Source: Ignavibacteriota bacterium (GTDB taxonomy: Bacteria; Bacteroidota; Kapaibacteriia; Palsa-1295). Taken from it: DNA of 11,475 bases. The DNA lies in assembly GCA_003151215.1 (NCBI GenBank), contig PLXB01000094.1:10597-22071 (forward strand). The letters are read 5' to 3'. Made by a program: the position numbers and the translations under genes. Below the pieces are notes generated by a model. It saw nothing but the letters and a program-made list of their open reading frames with translations. It made no database searches and was not told where the DNA came from. Of the stretch, positions 1-6,353 are shown one piece after another; within the stretch, counting starts at the first letter, position 1; each line of letters opens with the position of its first letter.

Positions 1-511
1 TTAACTCCGCATAGGTTTTTGGTATTTCTTGCTCAAATATATCGAATAGCCCACAGATTTGACCACAAACAGCTGCTTGTTTTTCTAAGAAAGCGGGTAA
101 TTTTGAAAATGCTTCATTCATGCTTTTGATCAAAAGCTCAGCAAACCAGAGCTCCATGTGATAAGCAAAAACTTCACTCCAGATATCTTCTTGGATGCCC
201 TTTCCTTCAAATCTGGTTGCGTTCAAAGCACCGCAACGGAAATACAGTCCTATATATCCGTCGTTAAGAACTCCAGACATTAAATTTCCGCGATGACGAA
301 TTTTTTGGATTGCAAAGGATTTGTGCCTCATTAAATGAGTTTTGCCACTCCCTCGTCCGCCAAGAATAAGGATAGGTCCCGACGATGCAGGATTTAACTT
401 TCTTAGGTAGTCCTCCCCTCCGGGAAAATCAACCCAGTACTCAGAAATCATCTCATCGCTAAGATGACTTGCATAAGTAAGGGAAAAAGGATTATTGGGG
501 TTTTCTGTCAT
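1..511 (-). CDS. P-loop (ORC/CDC6-like) ATPase, N-terminal part only
   Basis: This is an open reading frame that starts at ATG 511-509 and runs uninterrupted off the left edge, so only about 170 residues are visible. It begins MTENPNNPFS. Residues 46-51 form a hydrophobic strand (PILILG) leading into a clear Walker A motif, GGRGSGKT, at residues 51-58, followed by HLMR. Walker B and the sensor motifs would lie further on or outside the window. The ATG overlaps the stop codon of the preceding PRTase-like gene (ATGA, 511-508), which indicates translational coupling and a shared function. I see a P-loop NTPase directly. The assignment to the ORC/CDC6-like ATPases that accompany PRTase-CE proteins rests on the Asn-Pro-Phe start, the GGRGSGKTHLMR loop and this neighbour, and is recalled family knowledge. 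The C-terminal half could carry an effector or DNA-binding domain that cannot be seen here. Confidence 0.75.
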   Translation of the reverse strand, partial: MTENPNNPFSLTYASHLSDEMISEYWVDFPGGEDYLRKLNPASSGPILILGGRGSGKTHLMRHKSFAIQKIRHRGNLMSGVLNDGYIGLYFRCGALNATRFEGKGIQEDIWSEVFAYHMELWFAELLIKSMNEAFSKLPAFLEKQAAVCGQICGLFDIFEQEIPKTYAEL

Positions 512-1461
512 GAATATACTTTCTGATATCTCCTGAATATTGGTGCCCAGTTTGATTCGGGATTATCGTACCAAAAAATGGGGAGCGTACTATCAGGTGT
601 ATTGTGAAAAAATCCAAAAAGAAATTGCCCATCAGAAAAGCCTAATGGGTTGCCCTCTAGCGCGTGCCCCTGAAGGAGTTTTTCTCCATAATATTGGACG
701 ATTTCTTTCGCAGTGTCTTTATTAATCTCTGGACCACAAGTTTGAAAAAATCGCGAATTTTCATCAAAGCACTTAAAGGAATCATCGAACTCCATTACCG
801 CCAAAACTTGCTTAAATTTAGTATTATCTCTTACATTTTTTAATGCGCTCGTAGATCCGAAAAGCACAAGATAAGAAGTTTCGGCTTCAGGATTGAGGCG
901 AGATAAGTCTTCCAAAATACTTTTAGAGTATTCAATGGCTTGATTACCACTTCCTGTAAAATCATCAAGTAGAACATAACGATTGATTTCAGGTTTAGCA
1001 AGTGAAGCGGGGCTTTCACTGCCATAGCGATTAAATATCTCATGTGTATTAATGAACAAGTTTTTATCGACGTTGTTTTCTTGTCTAAAATAATAGAGCA
1101 AATGGCTCCCACTTTCTGAAGGATTCCCGATTCCAAGGAACCGTGTTTGCTTCAACTCGGCTTCAAAAAGAGGATTAATCACTCCAGAGTCTATCGTATC
1201 GTGATTCGCTTTTCGAATCTTTTCAATAATCGAATATCTGAAAAGGTCTCGATAAAGCGATTTTAAAAGCTCCCTAATTTCACGATTCCCAAAATACATA
1301 AATTTAGTAAGTAAGAAGATCGCATGATCTTGCTGAAGTTCGGCTCCAAATTTTTCATCAGAAAAATTTTTCTCCCACTTATAAATTTGGGGCATTCTCA
1401 CTTTCCCTTCCCATAAAGTCTCTGTCAAAATTTTCAGAGTTTTCTCATACTTTGCTTTCAT
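508..1461 (-). CDS. Phosphoribosyltransferase-like protein (PRTase-CE type, conflict system)
   Basis: A 317-residue soluble protein with no signal peptide or membrane segment. The key motif is a hydrophobic strand with an acidic pair and a Gly-rich loop, YVLLDDFTGSGNQ (about residues 162-174). This corresponds to the PRPP-binding loop of type I phosphoribosyltransferases, but it is two residues shorter between the Asp pair and the Thr-Gly than in canonical enzymes. Other features recalled for the PRTase-CE family are a GNPSESGSHLLYYFR segment (112-126) and a C-terminal NTPDSTLPIFWYD segment (287-299). These match conflict-associated PRTase-CE proteins better than nucleotide-salvage enzymes. 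Substrate and reaction are unknown; a role as sensor or effector in anti-phage defence is an inference. An AGGA eight bases before ATG 1461 is a plausible ribosome site. The gene lies 18 bp after the DNA methyltransferase and overlaps the ATPase start by four bases, so all three are probably one operon. Confidence 0.75.
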   Translation of the reverse strand: MKAKYEKTLKILTETLWEGKVRMPQIYKWEKNFSDEKFGAELQQDHAIFLLTKFMYFGNREIRELLKSLYRDLFRYSIIEKIRKANHDTIDSGVINPLFEAELKQTRFLGIGNPSESGSHLLYYFRQENNVDKNLFINTHEIFNRYGSESPASLAKPEINRYVLLDDFTGSGNQAIEYSKSILEDLSRLNPEAETSYLVLFGSTSALKNVRDNTKFKQVLAVMEFDDSFKCFDENSRFFQTCGPEINKDTAKEIVQYYGEKLLQGHALEGNPLGFSDGQFLFGFFHNTPDSTLPIFWYDNPESNWAPIFRRYQKVYS

Positions 1462-1479
1462 TGAAATGTTCCTGATCTT

Positions 1480-2892
1480 TTAGCTTTTTTCAAAAACGTA
1501 AACCCATTCCCGTGTGATCAAACTTGCAGTTTTGTTTCTTTTTGTCATCAAACCTCTTGATCTGATTTCATCCACTACGCGCAGAATAGTACTAAAACCC
1601 AAACTCTCTATTGTTTTTGCAAGAAAATCCACCGTCATAAATTCGTGTCCACAAACATTATTATTTCCTGCGACAAGTACAAAGTATCCTCCCCTCTTCA
1701 AGAGTGAACATGCTTTCGTTAAAGCATCCTTCATCTCAATGAGGTATGTCGCAGAAATATGTGCTCGCAACTCATTTTCCTTCCTCGTGCGCAGGAGAAA
1801 CTCATCGGCTTCAGATATACCAGTTGTCGGAAAAGTCAAGTAATCACTTTTCCTGAAGTGCTCCCTACCGATACAACTGTCTTCTACAGAGGAAACATGA
1901 ATATTGTCAATTGCAGACATCCACGCCAAACTTAGTTTTGTGGCGCGAGTATATTTTTGTGCTCCTGAATACGGCGGTGATGTAATAATCATATCCACCA
2001 CATTTCTACGTTTTGAACGAGGATTATTCTCTCCGATTAATCTTGCATCATGAGCAATGTCAAATACTTTAACATTACCCCTTATCTTTTCTTCCAACTG
2101 CTCTACCCGCGTTTTGTTGTTCTCAACAATGTCCCAGAATTCAGAGAAAACATTAATGCGCTTCAATCTTCTTAATCGTATCTCTGCTTGTTCGCGGAGT
2201 GGGTGCCCGTCAGGATAGTGGCTGGCTCGCTGTCTGACCGGAACCGAGAGCCTCGGATCCGCTAAACTGACCTTTTTCAATAATGCAGAAAAGCATACTA
2301 AAAAAAAATCTCTATGGTAAACATTTCTGGTAGATTTTATCCCGGAAAAAATCCGGGCGAGTTGTCGCAGAATATGAGGATAAAACCAATATTCATAGTC
2401 TTCCTCAAGTGTAATGGGCAGAGCAGCTGTTATCGGGATGCGTGAGTATAGCCTCTCAATACTATTGCCTAAATTAGTCTTATTCAAAGGTGTGGTTTTA
2501 ACCCGTGAAATGATTCTAGCAAGAGGATTAACGTCTGCACCCATCGCATTTCGTCCAGCAATAAGCGACTCCAACAAGACAGTGCCCGATCCGCAGAATG
2601 GATCTAAAATTAAATCTCCACGTTTTGAAAAAATTTCGGATGAAAGGAAAAAATAAGGGATTTGAGCGAGTAGCTTGGCTGTATATGGATGAATCGAATG
2701 TGTCAGTCTCCCAGAATTTTCAAACGCCGGGCGCACGAGTGCTCTGAAATCTACCTCAATAGCAGTAGTTCCTGATGAGTAACTCTTTACCAGCTTCTCG
2801 ATTTCTTTTGAACTATCAAAGCTCATTTCAACATTCGGTATTAGATATTCAACAAAAATACGGCAGAATAGCCATTTTGCCCACGGAACCAC
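1480..2892 (-). CDS. DNA amino-methyltransferase (N4-cytosine or N6-adenine)
   Basis: A 470-residue SAM-dependent DNA methyltransferase. Residues 97-104 are DPFCGSGT, the SAM-binding motif I, preceded by a motif X-like HPYTAKLLAQIP (68-79). Residues 304-308 are TSPPY, the catalytic motif IV of exocyclic amino methyltransferases. The roughly 200 residues between them include a basic segment (214-245) and could hold the target-recognition region. A further strand, GGYFVLVAGN (401-410), and a C-terminal LITREWVYVFEK complete the fold. The SPPY form is commonest in N4-cytosine enzymes, but N6-adenine cannot be excluded. The start is GTG at 2892, chosen because an AAAGGAG sequence ends seven bases before it; an internal ATG (residue 23, base 2826) is the alternative. 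No restriction endonuclease is visible next to it. As first gene of the cassette with the PRTase-like protein and ATPase, it may mark self DNA, which is an inference. Confidence 0.85.
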   Translation of the reverse strand: MVPWAKWLFCRIFVEYLIPNVEMSFDSSKEIEKLVKSYSSGTTAIEVDFRALVRPAFENSGRLTHSIHPYTAKLLAQIPYFFLSSEIFSKRGDLILDPFCGSGTVLLESLIAGRNAMGADVNPLARIISRVKTTPLNKTNLGNSIERLYSRIPITAALPITLEEDYEYWFYPHILRQLARIFSGIKSTRNVYHRDFFLVCFSALLKKVSLADPRLSVPVRQRASHYPDGHPLREQAEIRLRRLKRINVFSEFWDIVENNKTRVEQLEEKIRGNVKVFDIAHDARLIGENNPRSKRRNVVDMIITSPPYSGAQKYTRATKLSLAWMSAIDNIHVSSVEDSCIGREHFRKSDYLTFPTTGISEADEFLLRTRKENELRAHISATYLIEMKDALTKACSLLKRGGYFVLVAGNNNVCGHEFMTVDFLAKTIESLGFSTILRVVDEIRSRGLMTKRNKTASLITREWVYVFEKS

Positions 2893-2940
2893 TAATATAC
2901 TCCTTTGTTAATATTCCGTATTATAAGTTGATTATAACTG
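2893..2940. promoter_or_regulatory. Divergent promoter region between the DNA methyltransferase and thyX
   Basis: This 48 bp gap separates two divergent genes and must hold or overlap the start signals for both, unless promoters lie inside the coding regions. It is AT-rich. It contains two direct copies of ATTATAA at 2920-2926 and 2931-2937, eleven bases apart, just before the thyX start. They could be promoter -10 material or an operator. I could not fit a well-spaced -35/-10 pair, so no precise promoter is claimed. Confidence 0.4.
2900..2906 (-). promoter_or_regulatory. Strong Shine-Dalgarno site of the DNA methyltransferase
   Basis: On the minus strand the bases read AAAGGAG, followed by a seven-base spacer (TATATTA) and the GTG start at 2892. 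This near-perfect site supports the GTG start over the internal ATG at 2826. Such a strong site is unusual in this window, where most other starts have none. Confidence 0.7.
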
Positions 2941-3861
2941 ATGGATTCGGAAAAAACTATTAGAACTTCGGTGACTGATATAGATTTGATTCTAGGGCGA
3001 TCATTTCCAGTTCTAGATGATGGTTTTGTTCGTGTTGTAGATTATATGGGCGGAGATGCTTCTATCGTTCAAGCTGCACGTGTATCTTATGGGGAAGGTA
3101 CGAAGAAGGTCAGTGAAGATCGTGGGCTTATACGGTATCTTATGCGCCACCAACATACTACACCTTTCGAAATGTGCGAAATTAAGCTGCATGTTCGTGT
3201 CCCTATGGATTGTTGGCGTCAGTGGATTCGTCATAGAACTGCAAACGTGAACGAATATTCAACGAGATATTCCATAGCCATTGATTCTGCCCAACGAACA
3301 CCCAAGAACCACTGGAGAAAACAGTCATCTACGAATAAACAAGGTAGCGAAGAATTCTTAACAGAGGATATCGGTCTCGCTTTGTCAGAGAATGAGGAAC
3401 AATTGCATAAACAAATTCGAACCCTATATGATGAGCGCATTGAGAAGGGTGTGGCAAGGGAGCAGGCGAGAAAAGATTTACCTCTTTCTACTTATACTGA
3501 AGCCTATTGGAAAATTGATTTGCATAATCTATTCCATTTCTTGGCTCTCAGAATGGATAGTCATGCACAGTATGAAATTCGCAGTTACGCAAATACTATT
3601 GGCCATGAGATAGTAAAAAAATGGTGCCCACTTGCTTGGGAAGCATTTGAGAGTTATCGATTGAACTCCTATAAATTTTCCGACCTCGAAATGAAAACTT
3701 TGAGTTATTTCATTAGACAAGATCGTGATGGAGCAAAAGAATTTCTATTGTCAGTAGGTTTTTTAACACTTGAAAATGGTGTTTTGAAACGTAGCAGGGA
3801 GATGATTGAATTAGAGAGCAAGCTACAGAATCTTGATATAAGTTTCGACTGGTCTGCTTAG
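2941..3861 (+). CDS. thyX: Flavin-dependent thymidylate synthase ThyX
   Basis: A 306-residue FAD-dependent thymidylate synthase. It converts dUMP to dTMP using methylene-tetrahydrofolate as carbon donor and reduced FAD, in place of classical ThyA. The family signature RHR-X7-S is intact: Arg97-His98-Arg99 followed by TANVNEY and Ser107. Other expected parts are MGGDASIVQAARVSY (36-50), HQHTTPFEMCE (70-80), ARKDLP (176-181), and the LRMDSHAQYEIRSYA helix (203-217) that supplies substrate-binding residues. A C-terminal extension of about 70 residues makes it longer than the compact bacterial forms, but similar lengths are known. No Shine-Dalgarno sequence precedes ATG 2941. The gene diverges from the DNA methyltransferase operon, so it may be co-acquired accessory DNA or simply the host's thymidylate synthase; whether another thyA or thyX exists in the genome cannot be seen. 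Confidence 0.95.
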   Translation: MDSEKTIRTSVTDIDLILGRSFPVLDDGFVRVVDYMGGDASIVQAARVSYGEGTKKVSEDRGLIRYLMRHQHTTPFEMCEIKLHVRVPMDCWRQWIRHRTANVNEYSTRYSIAIDSAQRTPKNHWRKQSSTNKQGSEEFLTEDIGLALSENEEQLHKQIRTLYDERIEKGVAREQARKDLPLSTYTEAYWKIDLHNLFHFLALRMDSHAQYEIRSYANTIGHEIVKKWCPLAWEAFESYRLNSYKFSDLEMKTLSYFIRQDRDGAKEFLLSVGFLTLENGVLKRSREMIELESKLQNLDISFDWSA

Positions 3862-3877
3862 ATCTTCATCCATAAGT

Positions 3878-3907
3878 GAGTACAATATGAGTACTCAGAA
3901 TGAGTAC
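3878..3907. repeat. Three spaced GAGTAC motifs
   Basis: GAGTAC occurs at 3878-3883, 3889-3894 and 3902-3907, with starts 11 and 13 bases apart, roughly one helical turn each. The middle copy continues as GAGTACTC, a perfect 8 bp palindrome. They lie just after the thyX stop. They may be a small protein-binding array or chance; nothing else in the window identifies a binding protein. Confidence 0.45.
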
Positions 3908-4012
3908 AGAAACCCCATTTTTGATATATTCGAAATATTTCAGAACCCGATTGAACCTCTCTGACATTTGAAACGCCTGAAATTTCGCGCGTGTTGTATC
4001 TTATTGAAATAA

Positions 4013-4042
4013 AAAACGTTACGACGGATGCCGTAACGTTTT
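4013..4042 (-). terminator. Intrinsic terminator after tRNA-Gln
   Basis: Bases 4013-4023 (AAAACGTTACG) and 4032-4042 (CGTAACGTTTT) are perfect 11 bp inverted repeats around an 8-base loop. On the minus strand the hairpin runs into six T residues and then ATT, so it should end leftward transcripts from the tRNA side, about 30 bases past the tRNA 3' end. On the plus strand the T-run is only four long, so it may serve thyX weakly as a bidirectional terminator. An alternative inner pairing ACGG-ATG-CCGT (4024-4034) is also possible. Confidence 0.8.
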
Positions 4043-4074
4043 GCATAGTGTTCTTTGATATGCTTTTTCTATGT

Positions 4075-4145
4075 TGCCTCGCCAGGACTCGAACCTGGAA
4101 CCCCCTGATCCAGAATCAGATGCCATACCATTAGGCCACGAGGCA
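4075..4145 (-). tRNA. tRNA-Gln (anticodon CUG)
   Basis: The reverse complement folds as a full 71-base cloverleaf. It has a 7 bp acceptor stem TGCCTCG/CGAGGCA, a short D arm GCC/GGC with a nine-base loop, anticodon stem TCTGA/TCAGG with loop TTCTGGA, a five-base variable loop, and T arm CCAGG-TTCGAGT-CCTGG. The anticodon CTG reads CAG (glutamine), and the T1-A72 end pair is typical of bacterial glutamine tRNAs. CCA is not encoded. The gene lies 45 bp after the dimethylformamidase-like gene on the same strand and may be read from the clpX transcript. Its 3' end faces the AT-rich accessory block. Confidence 0.95.
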
Positions 4146-4190
4146 AAATTCTTAAGAATGGCATTAAACAATAGTTTTTACGGCTGCGTT

Positions 4191-5564
4191 TCAGTCACCT
4201 AAAACATACTTTTTAATGAAATTTTGTATTATCGTCGTAAAAACTTTATCTGTTCCTAAACCAGATGCACATTGAATAGAACCTGCTGCAAGGATCGCAT
4301 TCCTATCCGAAAGATTTTTCAGCAGAATATCTCCACCACCTTCTCCATTCCATCTTGTATCTGTCCCGTCATAATTCTTTCCTGTTCCTTCAGAATCACA
4401 ATTCATACCGTGTGCAAGGATCTCTCCATCAGGCGATCTCTTCACTTTATCGGTTTCAGCACCCGAAATCCCAAGTTCATTTATTCCATGTATTCCAAAG
4501 AGGTCGCCATCGCGAACATTACTCCCCTCTAAGAGCCAATGCCCGGCATTCGTAACTTTATATGGTGCGAAGGTGTGCATTCCGGATCCGGTGTAGCCCT
4601 CACCGAATAGAGAGTTCTGATGTCGGAAATGATGTTTCCACATCCCTCCATATTCTAAAGAATCATCGAAGAATGTCAGATCTTTTCTGCATTCCATTCG
4701 GGTGTGATCTTCATGCCATCTCATACTCCAGTAATATTGATTCGCACCCAGAGAGATAAGGGAGCTGTCCCTTGTGAGAAAATGCAACGTATTATCATAC
4801 ATCTTCCGCGAAATATATTCGCAATGATAGACCAAAACCATCATTTTTGCACCCATCCAATTTTCATGGCGATCTTCCAGAAAATAATCGGGTATAATAT
4901 TCACGCTTTCATATTGCTTGGAAAACCAGTTGAAGGCATTTGCTTCTACCTGAATATCATGATTGAGTTGAAAAGCATTATTCGGACGCTGCGAAGAAAC
5001 ATAATAGACGGTCTTCGCTTCCAGATTATTTTGATAAAGTGACTTGCCGCCATAGGGATTATAAGCATTCCACGTGCTCACTGGTGCAATAATAAGAATA
5101 TCGGCTTTCTTGCGAGAGCCAACAATAAAATAGATCGGATATTCAATATTCCCTTCTTCGGATTTCAGCAATGCCTGATAATACCCCGGCTTCGTTTCAG
5201 GTTCAAGTGTGATCTCAAGCGTTTTTTCCCATCCGCAGCCATGCTCCGATGCATTGGATTTCCGTACTTGTACTACTTTAGAGAACTCTTTCGAAAGTAT
5301 ATCCTCAAATTCATATGGCGCTTTCATTCTGCGAAGCAAGAGTGAGTTGCGCTCGTACTCGGAATATAAAAAGAATAAGATCTTTTCACCCGGCAAATAA
5401 TAATATTTATCCGAATAACCTTCAATGCTTGCAGGATCCATGTCCGGACTATGTTCATTTCTGACAAAGGAGACAAATCTGAAATGGTAATAATGGTAGA
5501 ACAAGAAAGCAGCAATAAGCACAAGAAGAGCTATCAAGAAAACTATGATTGCTTCAATCGTCAT
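4191..5564 (-). CDS. Membrane-anchored N,N-dimethylformamidase large-subunit-like protein
   Basis: A 457-residue protein with one N-terminal hydrophobic segment (about residues 4-23) and no clear cleavage site, so it is probably anchored in the membrane with the rest outside the cytoplasm. Residues 55-150 look like a beta-rich domain ending YPIYFIVG. The remainder matches the domain found at the C-terminus of the N,N-dimethylformamidase beta subunit: KADILIIAPVSTWNAYNPYGG (153-173), VLVYHCEYISRKMYD (243-257, the family's HDEYW-like region) and SLGANQYYWSMRW (271-283). Known dimethylformamidase is an iron amidohydrolase with tyrosine and glutamate ligands; the match of those ligands here is not established, so activity and substrate are unknown. 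It starts six bases after the stop of the methyltransferase gene and is probably in the clpX operon. Confidence 0.75.
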   Translation of the reverse strand: MTIEAIIVFLIALLVLIAAFLFYHYYHFRFVSFVRNEHSPDMDPASIEGYSDKYYYLPGEKILFFLYSEYERNSLLLRRMKAPYEFEDILSKEFSKVVQVRKSNASEHGCGWEKTLEITLEPETKPGYYQALLKSEEGNIEYPIYFIVGSRKKADILIIAPVSTWNAYNPYGGKSLYQNNLEAKTVYYVSSQRPNNAFQLNHDIQVEANAFNWFSKQYESVNIIPDYFLEDRHENWMGAKMMVLVYHCEYISRKMYDNTLHFLTRDSSLISLGANQYYWSMRWHEDHTRMECRKDLTFFDDSLEYGGMWKHHFRHQNSLFGEGYTGSGMHTFAPYKVTNAGHWLLEGSNVRDGDLFGIHGINELGISGAETDKVKRSPDGEILAHGMNCDSEGTGKNYDGTDTRWNGEGGGDILLKNLSDRNAILAAGSIQCASGLGTDKVFTTIIQNFIKKYVLGD

Positions 5565-5570
5565 TGATTG

Positions 5571-6353
5571 TTAAGAAGAAAGCTGCCCGAAAGAAACTTC
5601 GGTTTGATAGAGCATCTCGATTTTTCCATTTTTTTGATGCCGGCTAAAAATCTGTTTCAACTCGGCGAGCATAGGTAGGAAATGCGGCGAATCTGTTTTC
5701 GGAACATAAGAAGATGAGAGCAGCCTGCCTTTCAATCCGTCGTAATCAAATGACTGGCTATTCGAAAATAGCCGGAATGTAAATCCCCGTTCAAGAAATA
5801 AATGTCTGATATTTTCCTTAATGTCTTTTTCAGCTACAACAGGGTATCCTACGCCATATTGCAAAAGGAGAGCTTCGTATTCCTGCAAAAAAAGAGAAGC
5901 ACCCAAAAGTCTTTCATTCCAGAAAAGAACTACCCAGCCATTTTGTTTGATAATTCGCCTGAATTCCTTTTTTGTCTCTTCGATCTGAAACCAATGAAAG
6001 GCCTGTCCTGCAATAAGAATGTCAATAGCAGCATCAGAAAGAGTCGTTTTTTCTGCAGTCCCATCGATACTATGGAATTTCGGATAAGCGGAAAGGTATT
6101 CTTCGCCGGCTTCGCGCATTTCTTTATTCGGCTCTACTCCGAATACTTCATTTCCGTTTTTCAAAAATAATTCTGAGGAAATGCCGGTACCCGAACCGAT
6201 ATCGGCAATAACCGAAGATGGCTCCAGACCTGTTGCCCCTGCAAGAAACGGAATAAAAGTATCAGGATAATGCGGACGATATTTCCGGTAATTCTCCACC
6301 CGATCGGAAAATCGCTCCGTTGGCTTCAAAAAATCATGCTGCTTGTTTTTCAC
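5571..6353 (-). CDS. Class I SAM-dependent methyltransferase (Methyltransf_11 type)
   Basis: A soluble class I methyltransferase. Counting from GTG 6353, motif I is VIADIGSGTG (48-57), the acidic end of strand 2 is FGVEPNKEM (71-79), and the post-I region is DGTAEKTTLSDAAIDILIAGQAFHWF (97-122). The AFHWF sequence is typical of small-molecule methyltransferases of this group. A YRKYRPHYP segment (22-30) near the N-terminus is also characteristic. The substrate cannot be told. The reading frame stays open to 6431, but that start would overlap clpX by 98 bases. GTG 6353 (260 residues, 20-base overlap with clpX) or TTG 6329 (252 residues, just after the clpX stop) is more likely; neither has a clear ribosome site. 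It lies between clpX and the dimethylformamidase-like gene on the same strand. Confidence 0.8.
   Translation of the reverse strand: MKNKQHDFLKPTERFSDRVENYRKYRPHYPDTFIPFLAGATGLEPSSVIADIGSGTGISSELFLKNGNEVFGVEPNKEMREAGEEYLSAYPKFHSIDGTAEKTTLSDAAIDILIAGQAFHWFQIEETKKEFRRIIKQNGWVVLFWNERLLGASLFLQEYEALLLQYGVGYPVVAEKDIKENIRHLFLERGFTFRLFSNSQSFDYDGLKGRLLSSSYVPKTDSPHFLPMLAELKQIFSRHQKNGKIEMLYQTEVSFGQLSS

Noticed and set aside
3921..3945. Near-palindrome around TTCGAA between thyX and the tRNA
   Set aside because: Imperfect and AT-rich, without a T-run or a partner site.
3858..4046. A 62-codon minus-strand frame after thyX
   Set aside because: It starts inside the terminator hairpin, overlaps the thyX stop and shows no family features.
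1..4074. A second copy of the tRNA-Gln 3' end as an attachment site
   Set aside because: By eye, no stretch resembling the tRNA 3' end was found within the window; any copy would lie to the left.
4149..4158. Perfect palindrome TTCTTAAGAA just upstream of the tRNA
   Set aside because: Short and AT-rich, so it is expected by chance; no promoter could be built around it.
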